64,000 bases of DNA, from the NCBI RefSeq assembly GCF_032854445.1, contig NW_027017953.1, positions 748,501 to 812,500 on the forward strand, written 5' to 3'. A model generated the notes under the pieces. That model was not told the DNA's origin and made no database searches. It saw only the letters and a program-made list of their open reading frames with translations. The DNA comes from Liolophura sinensis (taxonomy: Eukaryota > Mollusca > Polyplacophora > Chitonida > Chitonidae). Shown here piece by piece: positions 40,901 through 55,900 of this stretch. Position numbers and translations under genes: made by a program. Every line of letters begins with the position of its first letter. Position 1 is the stretch's first letter.

Positions 40901-43900
40901 TCTGACATCAGTTCTCATTACACCTCTATCATCTGTATATATCAGTTAACCCTTAGGCTACGTGGTGTCTGGTCCTGTCTGTCCTATCTGACCTCAGTTC
41001 TCATTACACCTCTATCATCTGTATATATCAGTTAACCCTTATGCTACGTGGTGTCTGGTCCCCTGATCTGTCTGTCCTACCTGACCCCATTTCCTGACCC
41101 CACGACAGCAAACGTCTACCAACAAACACCACCCACCCACTGCGCCCCAGGCAAAGTTACCTATCCTTAGCACATATACACTGATCTGTGGTTACATTCT
41201 AACCTACAGAGCTACATGGAAGCTAGGCTGTCTCACAGGTATCCACAGGTACGAAGAAGTAACAGAAACTGTGCTATCATGGGCTAGCTATGTGTCAATT
41301 CCATTTCTGTGTAACTGTTTCCCAAGACAGACCACACTTGTATCTCTGTGTCATTTTCAGTGGCATGAAACGGACGTCAGCATGAGAACATTCTGTGATA
41401 ACAAAAGTAACATATTAGTGTGCATGTACTGAAAATGGAAAGTCAATTTCCATTATTCCATCTTCTTATGTCTCCTTAGCAATACTGTCAGGCAGGCCCA
41501 AGGGATTCTGTAGGTCGTGAAATTTATTAATTTTCTACCATAACAAAAAATTAGTTTTTCTGTATCTTTTCAATCCCTCAAGTCTAACCCACTGACTTCC
41601 TCCACAATTGTAAGATTCTCTATTAAATAATCCTAAGGACATTTTAACATTAGTAATTATTTCTACGAATACATCCTACATTTCTGATTAAATAACATCC
41701 TTACAGTAACCAATTTTGTATTAGACTGTCTATATGTAGGATCAGACAGTGGTCTACTGAATATATGAAACAAACTGTTCCATGACATTATTTTCACATT
41801 TCTTCAGGCAAGGTCTGCAGTTTCCATGGATTAATAGAAACTGGCATCTTGCTGATGCCATCAAGCCCAGTGAGAGACACCCCAGAGAACAACAGCAAAG
41901 GCCTATCTCAGCTGTTCAATATGCAATACTTGGCGGTTTGATAAAAAAAAACCTCAGACTGATAACCGCAATAAAGCTATCTATACTTAGATAGGTTAGA
42001 GGTGTCAGGTTGTGTGCTATACCGCCCAGTCTGAGGAAAGCAGCTCTGGACTACAGAACTACAGTCGAAGTCTGATAAACATAGATCATTTCCACATAAG
42101 ATTACTTAATTAAGCGCGAACCAGCTGGATACAATGATGTTGGTTCAGTCAGCCGGTTTTTCACAACCTCACTTTAATCATCAACAGCTATTCCGTTTTG
42201 AATAAAAACACTGTTCTCAAGAATATTTTACTTATACAATACTGGCCAGCAATTTGATTGGAGGAAACCGGGCAGTGGTCAGCAATATGGTGGGAGGAAA
42301 CCGGGCAGGGGTCACCCATGTGGTGGGAGGAAACCGGGCAGAGCCCAGAGGACACACCATGCACGACCATCCACGCATTACTGGCAACCTCTCCAAGTAC
42401 CTGACCAAGAGAATTTTGACCACTTAATGCTCCACCAGATGTTGCTTAGGTTCGTCTTCTGGTTAGGCCATTAATGACAGGATGACCTTCATAACTCAAC
42501 TAATACAACTAATCTACTCAACACACTGCTTGTGCCCGTGTCCCTGTCTGATTCTTTCCAATCCTACAGTCACCATTATAATAACAGCACTGATGGAGAT
42601 GGTGCATGACTTAACATTGCCAGAAGAATATTTTGATACTACCAGACACCTATTTTGGACAGTTTTTTTTTTATATTTTCCAGTACTGAAAATATAGGAT
42701 CAACAGAAGGTTGTATTTATTTTGAGTGAATGTATGTGGTCTCAGAATCTGGTTGCCTTTTTCCATACTGCACGCTTGTTACCTGCTTATTGTATTTGAA
42801 CACAGGTCTATAAGCTTTTACATTGAACAGGTATTCATTCACCGTGCTTATTTTAGGCAGATATTGATTTATTTAGTGCACAGTTATCAGTACAAGTAAT
42901 GATAAGTTAAAATTGTTTAAGATTTTAGAGTTTATAAATGTGGGTGTTTCATACACTCTGATAAATTTTTTGCCACTTTCTCATTTCTTGGTCAGGTGTA
43001 GAGACTTGCACCATTTGAAAATGTGTTGTTACAATTCTCTAACAAATGGTTAGAAACCCTAAACACTGCAATACCTCTGTGGGGCGAAAACGCAGACATT
43101 ACTAAGTTACCGGGAAAAGAAACGGACTGAGAGAAGGCAGCTGTCTGGAGCCCTGATGACATCACATAGAACATCTGGGGGGGGTAAAGGTGGTAGTTAA
43201 ACATGTACACCTCATCCTCATGCAAATCACTGAATACTCTTATACAAGAAATGGGTAAATTTACATATACATGTATGTGTAACTAGGATTCACTGGAGAA
43301 GCAATTCAGTTGTCAGTTCTGTGGACAACACAAAATTCCAGAAAAAAACCCCATAAAAATGGCTAAAATCACATGGAGCAGAGGAGAGACCTATGGCTGA
43401 GAACATGGCCTCTAGCAAACTTTCTGGCACACTATGACTATGCGTAATATCAGAAGGAAATGATTAAAGAAGCCTAGTAAATATTCAGTTTTCTGTTAAT
43501 GATCCAGAAATAACAGTTTCTGCCCATGCCACAGGTTTTTCTGATGCTTTGAAAATTAGAACAGAAAAATTCACTGCAGAGACAACATTCAAGTTTCACC
43601 ATTTTTCAGCGCAAATGTTTCGAGTGAAACAATTGTTTAAACCAATCACTGAAAAGTTCTACAGCTTTAATCAAAAATTTCATTTTTATTAAAGAAATAA
43701 TAATATAATAATGATCTGTTATATAACTGTTTTTTGTTATCAGAGGGTAGCGCCACGTACGTAGGCATCATTAAGCGCTCTCATTAATACCTGTATGCAA
43801 TACTGAACAGGTGTCAGCTACATGATGGTTGACAAGAGTGCACACTGAAGTTGATAAGGACATTGAAAACGACACTCAAAATGATTTAAATAAAGATTTG

Positions 43901-46900
43901 CGCACTGAAATTGATAAGAAAACTGAAAATAACACTCAAAATGCTTTGACTGAAAAATCTCAACAACAGACATACACACATAGCTTGCCAGTCTTGTTTG
44001 ATTAATTCCTGTCCAGATGACAAGACTTTTTGTCACTTTAATTTGTTCATGCTGTAAAAGTCATTGTGATGACTTAAGAGCAGAAAATGACAGTGCTGTT
44101 TGAGTGGTCCAAATGTGAGCATGTTTACATTATCAGTGTCAATGATTCATCTCACTACAAAGAATAAGTCACCGGCCCCAACACCCCTCCACGCTGCCTG
44201 AGGGTAGCATGGGGTTAATGGTAAGAGCTATACAATGGATAGACAATTAATCTGTATTGCACTAATCATCTGTGCCAGAGATCTTAAATGCCTAACCTAT
44301 CTCTTCCATTGGTTGGGATAGTTATGGTGGCAAAACTCACACTTGCTTTTATTATTATTTCACTGTTTAAGTACTTTGTGTTGATTTAATTTGCCATTGT
44401 ATATCTATATTGTTTTCAAAATCTTGCTGCAACTGGTTTACATGATCCAAATTACCATGTTTTCCAACGCATATGCAATGTAATATATTGTATTAACAGG
44501 TGTGCTGAGGCGGAATATAACCGAGCCAGTAAGAGGCTAACAGTATGTGGTATCAGTGTGGAGAGTAAGTGCACATGCTGCTTTAGCCTCAATGACCCCT
44601 CAACAAGCAGTAGCAGTCTGTGTGTCCAGATGCCACACAAGTGAAGGCCTACCCAATAGTTAAGCCACTAAAAACTGCCCATAGCTTTAGAGACGTCAGG
44701 ATGTACTCACGATTCTCCGGAGACGAACTGTTCTCCCAGATCAGACTGGAAATATTGTGTAAGGGTAGAGAAGGTTTGGTAACAGTCCCATTGCTGGTGC
44801 ACGTGCCGTAATCGCGTAGCGGCGTCTGCTCCAGGCTCCCGTCCATGCCTATCAATCCCAGCGTAGCGTGTGTACCATACCAGGCATTGACGGCTTCTTC
44901 ACACTGCAGTCCAGCACATTAAACGCTATGCGGGCGGGGACAGTTACCAGTATTGTCTGAGAGAACGACCTACTCTGAGCCATAAATGGCTGGGATGAGC
45001 ATCTTGGTGTAGACAGTGCCCGTCATTCTGTTGTGAAGACGGCTGCCAGTCCTTCTTCTATTGGCATCAGTTTGTTAGGCTCAATGGAAAACTCCTCTGT
45101 GGACAAACTGGGTGAATTGCCCTCGTGTTCCCCGTGACCACATTCCTATTTATCACAAAGTTGTTATACCCTTCCGACTCAGAAGTACAAATTGTCTTCC
45201 ATTCCAAATGGCACAAAAACAGACCATGTAAAAGGAGCACTTGTAAAATACACACTTGGTGGCAAACAGATGCCAAATCTTTTATTTCCCAGAACAAAAG
45301 CATAGCATAATCAGACAGTCAATTCTGATTCATTTAATATTAAATTTTTGTCCTGATCTGGACTCTTGCTGCCATTGTATCAGATATTAGTCTATTTTTG
45401 GCTGGGAATGATAATGCAGTTCAATCAAGCAACTGTCTATTGTCTAACAGCTAGATCACAATGGACACTGACTGGCTCAGAGAGATTGGGAGGGTTCCCA
45501 ATTCCCTGTACAACCACAGAATGAGCTACCAACTCATCACTAGGCAGGGATATCTAATAATAAGAGGGCTGGTGTGTTTGTTGGGAGTGGGTGGGGGGAT
45601 GAGGGGAGTAAATGTGGGGTGGTTTTTTTTTGTAGTAGGGGGAGGGGTAGAGGGTAGATGTGGGGTGGGGGTTGTTGGTAGTAGGGGAGGGGAAGAGAGT
45701 AGATGTAATTTGGGGGGGTAGAAGGGGGGAGAGGAAGAGGGTAGATGTAAGCTGGCGGGGGGGAGGGGGGAAGAGAGTAGATATTGGTTGGGGGGAGGTA
45801 GGTGAGGGAAGAGAGTAGATGTAATTTGGGGGGGTAGAAGGGGGAGAGGAAGAGGGTAGATGTAAGCTGGCGGGGGGGGGAGGGAAGAAGAGAGTAGATA
45901 TTGGTTGGGGGGAGGTAGGGGAGGGAAGAGAGTAGATGTAAGTTGGGAGGGGTAGAAAAGGGAGGGGAAGAGGGTAGATGTGGGGTGGGGGTGGGTTGTA
46001 GTAGGGGGAGGGGTAGAGGGTAGATGTGGGGTGGGGTGGGGTGGGCATTAGTAGCGGGAGGAGAAGAGGGCTAGCCTAGAAGAGTATCATCAATATGATT
46101 AACAAGTAATGAAAACAACTTAACAGAATTTCCCAGAACACTCTGGGTCTTTAATGATATCAGAGGACAAATACTGACACTAATTTTCCTAATTTACTTG
46201 GACATGTAAGAATATTCTCAAACTCCTTTGCTAATTAGTAGCACAATAATGGACAATGCATTTGAGCCAATGAGTAATTAAGGAGCACCATTTGACACCC
46301 ACATGTGTAATGTACAGGGAACACCTGAGCTCTGCCCCATCATGCTACATACACAGGAGTGTCTGCTTGAGGCTAGCATTGCGTTCACTGTACATGGATG
46401 GTTCATCGATCTTGTGACATGATTAATACCAGAAAGACAATTATTGATAAAGTTGTGTCCCCCAATCAATCCCAGCCGCCTTTTGTGTTAATTAGCTGCT
46501 TTAGCCTCACCCCCTAAAACTGACTGATTCCAAGCCAAGAACTGGCATGGTGACACTGATAGATGGCATGGTGATACTGACAGGTGGTATGGTGATACTG
46601 ACAGGTGGCCTGGTGATACTAACAGGTGGCCTGGTGATACTGACAGGTGGCAGGGTGATACTGACAGGTGGTATGGTGATACTGACAGGTGGTCTGGTGA
46701 TACTGACAGGTGGTCTGGTGATACTGACAGGTGGCATGGTGATACTGACAGGTGGTAGGGTGATACTGACAGGTGGCCTGGTAATACAGACAGGTGGCCT
46801 GGTGATACTGACAGGTGGTATGGTGATACTGACAGGTGGTATGGTGATACTGACAGGTGGTCTGGTGATACTGACAGGTGGCATGGTGATACTGACAGGT

Positions 46901-49900
46901 GGCATGGTGATACTGACAGGTGGCATGGTGATACTGACAGGTGGTAGGGTGATACTGACAGGTGGTATGGTGATACTGACAGGTGGCAGGGTGATACTGA
47001 CAGGTGGTATGGTGATACTGACAGGTGGCAGGGTGATACTGACAGGTGGTCTGGTGATACTGACAGGTGGCATGGTGATACTGACAGGTGGCAGGGTGAT
47101 ACTGACAGGTGGTCTGGTGATACTGACAGGTGGCAGGGTGATACTGACAAGTGGTATGGTGATACTGACAGGTGGTCTGGTGATACTGACAGGTGGCATG
47201 GTGATACTGACAGGTGGCATGGTGATACTGACAGGTGGTAGGGTGATACTGACAGGTGGCCTGGTGATACTGACAGGTGGTATGGTGATGCTGACAGGTG
47301 GTATGGTGATACTGACAGGTGGTCTGGTGATACTGACAGGTGGCATGGTGATACTGACAGGTGGTAGGGTGATACTGACAGGTGGCCTGGTGATACAGAC
47401 AGGTGGCCTGGTGATACTGACAGGTGGTATGGTGATGCTGACAGGTGGTATGGTGATACTGACAGGGTTAGGGTTAGGGTTATACTGACAGGTGGCATGG
47501 TGATACTGACAGGTGGCAGGGTGATACTGACAGGTGGCATGGTGATACTGACAGGTGGTATGGTGATACTGACAGGTGGTCTGGTGATACTGACAGGGTT
47601 AGGGTTAGGGTTATACTGACAGGTGGCATGGTGATACTGACAGGTGGCAGGGTGATACTGACAGGTGGCATGGTGATACTGACAGGTGGCCTGGTGATAC
47701 TGACAGGTGGCCTGGTGATACTGACAGGTGGCCTGGTGATACTGACAGGTGGTCTGGTGATACTGACAGGTGGTCTGGTGATACAGACAGGTGGCCTGGT
47801 GATACTGACAGGTGGTATGGTGATACTGACAGGTGGTCTGGTGATACTGACAGGGTTAGGGTTAGGGTTATACTGACAGGTGGCATGGTGATACTGACAG
47901 GTGGCAGGGTGATACTGACAGGTACTGTGAAGTGGCATGGTGATACTGTGAAGTGGTATGGTGATACTGTGAACTGGCAGGGTGATACTGACAGGTGGTA
48001 TGGTGATACTGTGAAGTGGCATGGTAATACTGACAGGTGGCCTGGTGATACTGACAGGTGGCAGGGTGATACTGTGAAGTGACATGGTGGCACTGACAGG
48101 TGGCAGGGTGATACTGACAGGTGGCATGGTGATACTTTGAAGTGGCATTGTGATACTGAAAAGTGGCATGGTGATACTGAGAATGGAATGCATGGTGATA
48201 TTGAGAAGTGGTGTGATATTGAGAAGTGGCATGGAGATATTGAGAAGTGGCATGGTGATACTGAGAATGACATGCATGGTGATACTGAGAAGTGGCATGA
48301 TGATACTGTGAAGTGACATGGTGATACTGAGAATGGTGATTTCAGCATGAGCATGACAATCAATATGGCGGTGCTGACCTCATCGAGCACCTCAGCATGA
48401 GCATGACAATATGGCGGTGCTGACCTCATCGAGCACCTCAGCATGAGCATGACAATCAATATGGCGGTGCTGACCTCATCGCGCACCTCAGCATGAGCAT
48501 GACAATCAATATGGCAGTGCTGACCTCATTGAGCACCTCAGCATGAGCATGACAATCAATATGGCGGTGCTGACCTCATCAAGCACCTCATCATGAGCAT
48601 GACAATCAATATGGTGGTGCTGACCTCATCGAGCATCTCAGCATATCACACAAGTATTTTGGCAGTGATGTCATTATACAATTGTTGTGTTAAATGGCCC
48701 CACATTTAGAAGCCTAACAAGTCATGATGTCCAACAGAAAATCAATCTGACGGACACCTTGGCAATGACTTATCCATGAATCTATAGCCTGATTTAACTG
48801 ATGTCTTGATTATACAGTGTTTAAGACCTGAACCAAAACCTACAGCCAGGCATAAACAAACAATCTACCAAGATAAAGCAACAGCCAAGCCATCAAGCCT
48901 CCCTTCATCCGCTCTCAATGCAAATTTTTCCCTTTCTGTAGCATCAACAGAAATCTAAGACCTGTTAGGGAGCAACAAAGCTGGCTGTGGTCAGTTGATC
49001 TGAGCTCTGTTGATGGAGCGCTGTCAGTCAATGATAGTGTGTGTTCTGACAGACAGGGGACTATCGCCCTAAATCAGAGTGACCTTGCGAAGTCTAACTG
49101 TCATTGATGGGTGGGAGAGGGGAGGAGATAGTAGTATCTATCACTGTTCATTGTACCCTCCCGAGAACTAATCTGTGCGTGATTAAATCTATTTTTTTAC
49201 TGTCTTATTTCTAAGAATCTTGTTTTACTTTTCCAGCCTCAAGTTTACAGTATAATGACTTATGACATGGGGGATGTGGGATGGGCCTGAGGGTTTGAGG
49301 GTTGGGGGGGGGGGGGCAATTCCTTTCTTAACCAAACAAGCTGGCGATACCACAGATGTCATGTTCAATCGGGGAGTTCAATTCCTTTGAGAACAAGCTG
49401 AATGTCCTGTTACATTTAGGAAACTCCTGCTGGTGTAGATACAATTGTATGTTACGTTACCACAATCAAAGTAACCACATGTGTTCAGAGTAACGGCTGA
49501 ATGGTTATCACAATGAAACTCTTACTGAACAAGCTGATGAACAAGAAATCTTCAAGCTGTTTAATATTATAAATTCACTACCTTGAGAACGAGCTGAACG
49601 GTAAATGAACTACCCTGAGAACGAGCTGAATGGTAAATGAATTACCCTGAGAATGAGCTGAACGGTAAATGAACTACCCTGAGAATGAGCTGAATGGTAA
49701 ATGGACTACCCTGAGAACGAGCTGAAGGGTAAATGAACTACCCTGAGAACGAGCTGAATGGTAAATGAACTACCCTGAGAACGAGCTGAAGGGTAAATGA
49801 ACTACCCTGAGAACGAGCTGAACGGTAAATGAACTACCCTGGGAACGAGCTGAAGGGTAAATGAACTACCCTGAGAACGAGCTGAACGGTAAATAAACTA

Positions 49901-52900
49901 CCCTGAGAACGCGCTGAACGGTAAATGAACTACCCTGAGAATGAGCTGAACGGTAAATGAACTACCCTGAGAACGAGCTGAACGGTAAATGAACTACCCT
50001 GAGAATGAGCTGAATGGTAAATGAACTACCCTGAGAATGAGGTGAACAGTAAATGAACTACCCTGAGAATGAGGTGAACAGTACATGAACTACCCTGAGA
50101 TGGAGCAAACTCATGGTACAGCACATCCTTCTTTCATGATTTATTGATTGGTTTTTAATGCTGTTCTCAAAGACTTTTCACTTCTATGACATGGTTAAGG
50201 AAATCCTGCAGTGTCAAGTGTCAAGAGTAAACCAGCTCACTAATCACAGCAAACTTTTCCACAAGGAAACTAGCATCAGAACAAGTACCTATACTACATA
50301 CACACACATGTCTACATATACATCTTGAATGCCATCAGCTGGCAAGGTCAGTACCTTTCTTACATGGAGGTAACAAGACTGTTTAATGCATCTTTAGTGA
50401 TTATATAACCAATTTGTATAACGTATACTACATTATGCTTATTTATTGTATAGCAGTTAGAGGGTTATCCTGAAAATCAACCTTTCTCACTTGATGTTAC
50501 TAATCTACTTTTCTCTAAGGGGCCATAACAGTTGAGCCTGCTGTTGTTCATCATTGTTTGATGGGCTATAACACCACAGTACTGACACTCTGAATGTGTG
50601 CGTCAGGATGGCATCAGGACGATGTCCTCTAATTTCATTAATATTTCATGGAGCAGAGATTGATCACAGAGACTGATCTGGTAGAAGCTATTCAATAGCA
50701 AGGCTGCATGGAGGAAGTAAAAGTCAATCAGACACAAGATCCCTGAAAAAACCCAGTTTTACGATTGCCTAAATGCACAGACCACCTTAATGTGGCTTAA
50801 TTACAGTAAATACAGTAAATACAGTAAATACAGTAAATAAGAAGGCTGAAATGTTTAACTGTTCCACTAAACTTTAACTGTGGCCAATCCTTCCAGACAA
50901 ATAACTACCTCCACAGCTTCCTCCTGGACTAACAAATCTCATGAGATTTGGAATTTAATCTGAGGTTCCACAAAACGAACAAAAACAAGGCATTCAAAGA
51001 ATCTCACCAGCTTGTCTGCTATAGCAATCAACAGAACAATGGAATCAGAATAAAGATTAAAATTGTGAACTGCATGCGGCAATCTGTGAAGAGTACTAAC
51101 GCTGTGAATGGCTGAGCAACTGCTGAGTTATGGTAGTAAAAAAACTTCATTGTGAGGTGTTCGAGTACCAACTTGCTGAAGTGGTCTTTGATATGCAAAT
51201 CGCTTCCCATGATTGGCTATCTGTGTACTATGGTAGCCACTGTAGCCCTCTGATTGGCTGAGCAAATACTCAGCTGACAATAGTCATTGCGCGGACGGTT
51301 TAAACACTCCATCACAGTGTAGGAAGGAACATGCACTGACCAGTTTCACAGGCTCCCAGTAGTAATACAGATGTGGAAAGCTTTCTACTGTGTATACCAG
51401 GTAAATTGGTATACACCACGGTAAATCTGACACTCTACAAATCTGGTCAAGTAGCTAAAGAGACAAAAAACTTATCTAGATAACTGACTGCATAAGAAAC
51501 TGTAGCTCTACAAGAAAGGCTTATATGGTAAAATAGGAATATGGTCAAATAGGAATATGGTAAAATAGGAATATGGTAAAATAGGAATATGGTAAAATTG
51601 CCAGAGGAATTCTTGTTCTCATACATGTAGGTAGGCATGTGCATAAAGATTGTAGCCCTACATGAAACTTTTCTTGTTTACAAAAATGGTAAATCTGGTC
51701 CTTAAATCTGATTTAAAGTCCTTAAATGTCAAAAGCAATAAAGTCACAGAAACCCTGTCCACAAGAAACTGTTGCTACGCATGGAGGCTTAATTTCTAGA
51801 GAACGTGTTTATGAGGGAACTTAGATATGATTGCCAGTATACAGGGGGTTAAAAAAAAGCTTAGCCTGCTATCTGAGAATGTGCATTCACACACCATACC
51901 TAAAACTAAGGAGCCAAAAAATCCCAACCTTCAATCGAGTATGGGTATTTACACACTATACCTTAGACTAGAGAGCTAAATAAAAAAGCTTAACCTTCCA
52001 TCAATGAATGTACATGTACAGGAGCTAAAAGAAAAAGCTTAATCTTTAATCCATGGATAAGAGCCCATTATACAGGAGCTAAAAGCTGAACCCGACACCA
52101 ACACTGACATCGCCACTGACATCACCACAGACATCCCCACTGACACCAACACTGACACCGACTTCACCACTGCCACTGACACTGACACCGACATCGCCAC
52201 CCCCCCATCCTCACAATACCACAGATTTCATTAAATATACCAAACTTGGGTACAGATCAGAACATGCTTTCACCTTTATCTTAAGTTCTAACAAGAGCTC
52301 ATGTGAACACAACATACACCCCAACAAATGTCTTTGTTTGAAATGTATAAAAGAATACCAGCAGCATTGTGGTGAGTGTAACCCCTGAGGGGAATCTCCA
52401 TGGGTGTTGATGATGGGTGTGTCTTCACCATGACAACCATAACATCCAAAACTTCAAACTTTATGCGGATAACAGCTGCAGGATATGAAATCAATTCTAT
52501 TTCTACAGTATATATAAGGAAAATGGCTATCTGGTTACCAGGACAATCGCAGAAATTTGCGAGTTGTGTCACATGGTCGTCTGTGCATCTATGTATCAAC
52601 CCAAAATCAAAACTCTGCGTGGAAAACAGTTGGAGCTGTAGCTTTGACACAAAGTCATATCTACTTATACAGTATATTATTAAAGAATGGCTACCTGGTT
52701 AGCATGACCCGCGAAAATGGACAAATGTGAGTCACGACACACCGTCATCTGTGTATCTATGTTTATAGAAAAAATTAAAAATCTATGCGGAAAAAGGTTG
52801 GAGCTAAAGCCCGCACACGAAATCAAATCTATTAATATAGATTATATAGGGAAACGGCAATCTGGTAACCATGATAACCGCGGAAATAGACAAATGTGAG

Positions 52901-55900
52901 TCGCGACACATCATCATGTAAAATTAAAACTCTCTCTGGAAAACAGTTGGCGATACAGACACCAATACGGATAGACGGACAGACAGATGGACAAAATTGC
53001 GTATAAAAAGAGAATATATACAAAAAATTTAAAAATGGGAACAAAATTTGGAGTAGGTACTGAATGGAATCCTATGGGTTACAAATGGATAGATCTAAAG
53101 TACTACAGCTCATAAATACAAGGCTGAGGTAACAAACACTCTGGTATTTTTGGCATAAGCAGAATCTAATTTTGCGTTTTATTCCAGAGTACACTGGATA
53201 CTGTCAGCCTGCACCTCATGAGGTATTATACAGATTAGTGTCATGAAGATCTCTCTATTGTACTGAGATATTGTACTGAAATACAGGAATAACTTCCTCA
53301 TTGAAATACAGGAATAACTTCCTCAAGTTGGTCTTGGCAGGGAGAAAATGAAAGACAACATTTTTTTTCTTGCGGACAAAAAAAAAACGCTTGTGAATTT
53401 GCCTTTTGGCACCATGAAATGAACGTAAAATCTCAAAACTTTTTGTTCATTTGTCTGGTTGAATCCACTTCTTGGTTCTCAAAGTGGAAGGTTTTCCCCC
53501 ATAAATCATAGTAAATTTCATAGCTGTAGATACCTAAGCACCTGTTAAAATATTTGCAAGAACTCCCTGGAATCTTCTCTTTTACCAACAGAAAGCTATT
53601 TAAAAAAAACACTATGCAAACGTAAACACATTTATGTACCCATCATGCAGTCCGTATCCGCGGCTATGAATTCTTAAGTCTTCATACTACCGCACTGAAG
53701 AGCAACAATAAAGTGTGTGGGAGACATACCAGGACTTCCGTCTACATACATAATTGTGGTTGATGACAGAGTAATAGTAACAGAAGTACAGACGCAAAGA
53801 GGGGTGACACAACGCTTGTCCCTACCAAAACAAAAAAACAAAAATATGACAAAAACTGGAATGTCTTATGTATTCACACATCCATCTCCATGTATGTCAG
53901 TATATACTTTGATCTATTAAAAGAATTGGGGTTTAGATTTCTGTCTACAACAGAGAGTATTGAGTAGGAAGTAATACTGAGAGCAGTGTAGATTTGGCCC
54001 TATCACAGAAAAGGAAGGCAAATATTTTGGAAGTAACAAAATAGTGCAGACCTTGACCCAAGCCCTGAGAAGCCAGATTTAAGCCAGTTTTAAGCCAGGA
54101 AATCTTCTGGATTAACGTATCAAGTCTTGTCACTGACAGGCAGAGAAAGAGAAAAGCAACAGCGTTACAAGACAGATGGCCAATCAGGAATCCAAAGAAA
54201 GCCCACGAAAACGGGGAAAAAATACGGGCCTGAAACTCATTTCAGGTAAATGTGTATTTAGTAGGATAAATCTTCCTGATAGATCATCCCTCATTACAAT
54301 CTGTCTGATTCCTGTAACATATGCACACAGCAGCCAACAAAGTAACTGTTTCTAATATAGCACAGCCATGAGCATGGAGAAGAATTCCTAGCATTTAACA
54401 CTATATTCAACTCTTGAATGTTTCAATCATTTCTCCACAGTGTATCTCTTGTGAAGGGCCAGTTTTAATGCCCACAAATTTATAGTTCTGGTACAAAGTA
54501 AAACAATTTGTAACGTAAATCTGGTCCACACTGACTAAATTTTTTTAAAGGGTCTTCTGAAGCCGGATTACAGATGTGTTTTGTAACATCAGCAGCTTAA
54601 CCGACAAGACAATCTTCTGGATGCAGATTGAGAGCGAGTCTAATAAATGTTGTATTGCACGCCCATGTCACATAGCGCTACGAATCAAGTCTATAAACAG
54701 GCCTGACTGATGCAGGGTGTAGGAGAAGGCTTCAAGGGAGGTAATCAGACATAATGCTCCCTTATTCTCCATGCACAACTGTGAGCCCTTGTCAAATTAT
54801 TCCCTTGAGTTCCTTTGTAATATTCCAGAATAAACTTTCCTTAATCTATCTCCAGATTCACATTACACACATGAGATTTTATTTCAGCACACAGTACAAG
54901 GATTTAATCAAATGGAAAATACAACTATGATGTTTTTATTATCAAACAGTCTCTCCTAGAACTTCAACAACCAGTAAATATACAGGTTTCCCTGAGGCTC
55001 CCAATCAAACCAGTACGAACTGTTTTAAATAATTTTATACAATTTTTCAAAAAAATTGTTCTAAATTTGTGACAATGGCGTGTGCCAGCGGAAGCCCTGA
55101 GTAAGGGAGAATTATCAGCGAGCTCCTGATATGCAGACTCGGCGGTCAGCAGACAATATTTAAGTTTGGGACAAACTAAGATTTTCAAGGAGTTTTCAGG
55201 AGTATTTGTCTTCTTTAAGGACTTTCAAGTACTTGAAAATAAAATTGTATTTTTCAAGTACTTTCAAGAAGTTTCAAGGACTGTGCACACCCTGTACTAC
55301 AGTCCATATAATCTGCTACAGCCCATATAATCTGCTACAGCCCACATAATCTACTACAGCCCACATAATCTGCTACAGCCCACATAATCTGCTACAGCCC
55401 ATATAATCTACTACAGCCCATATAATCTACTACAGCCCATATAATCTGTTACAGCCCATATAATCTGCTACAGCCCATATAATCTGCTACAGCCCATATA
55501 ATCTGCTACAGCCCACATAATCTACTACAGCCCACATAATCTGCTACAGTCCATATAATCTACTACAGCCCATATAATCTACTACAGCCCATATAATCTG
55601 TTACAGCCCATATAATCTGCTACTGCCCATATAATCTGCTACAGCCCATATAATCTGCTACAGCCCATATAATCTACTACAGCCTGTATAATCTACTACA
55701 GCCCACATAGTCTGCTACCGCCCATATAATCTGCTACAGCCCATATAATCTGCTACAGCCCATATAATCTGCTACAGCCCATATAATCTACTACAGCCTG
55801 TATAATCTACTACAGCCCACATAATCTGCTACCGCCCATATAATCTGCTACAGCCCATATAATCTGCTACCGCCCATATAATCTGCTACCGCCCATATAA

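Noticed and set aside
46488-48486. Open frames of about 280-350 codons on both strands
   Set aside because: A 21-bp unit is a multiple of three, so stop-free frames persist on both strands automatically; composition is pure repeat.
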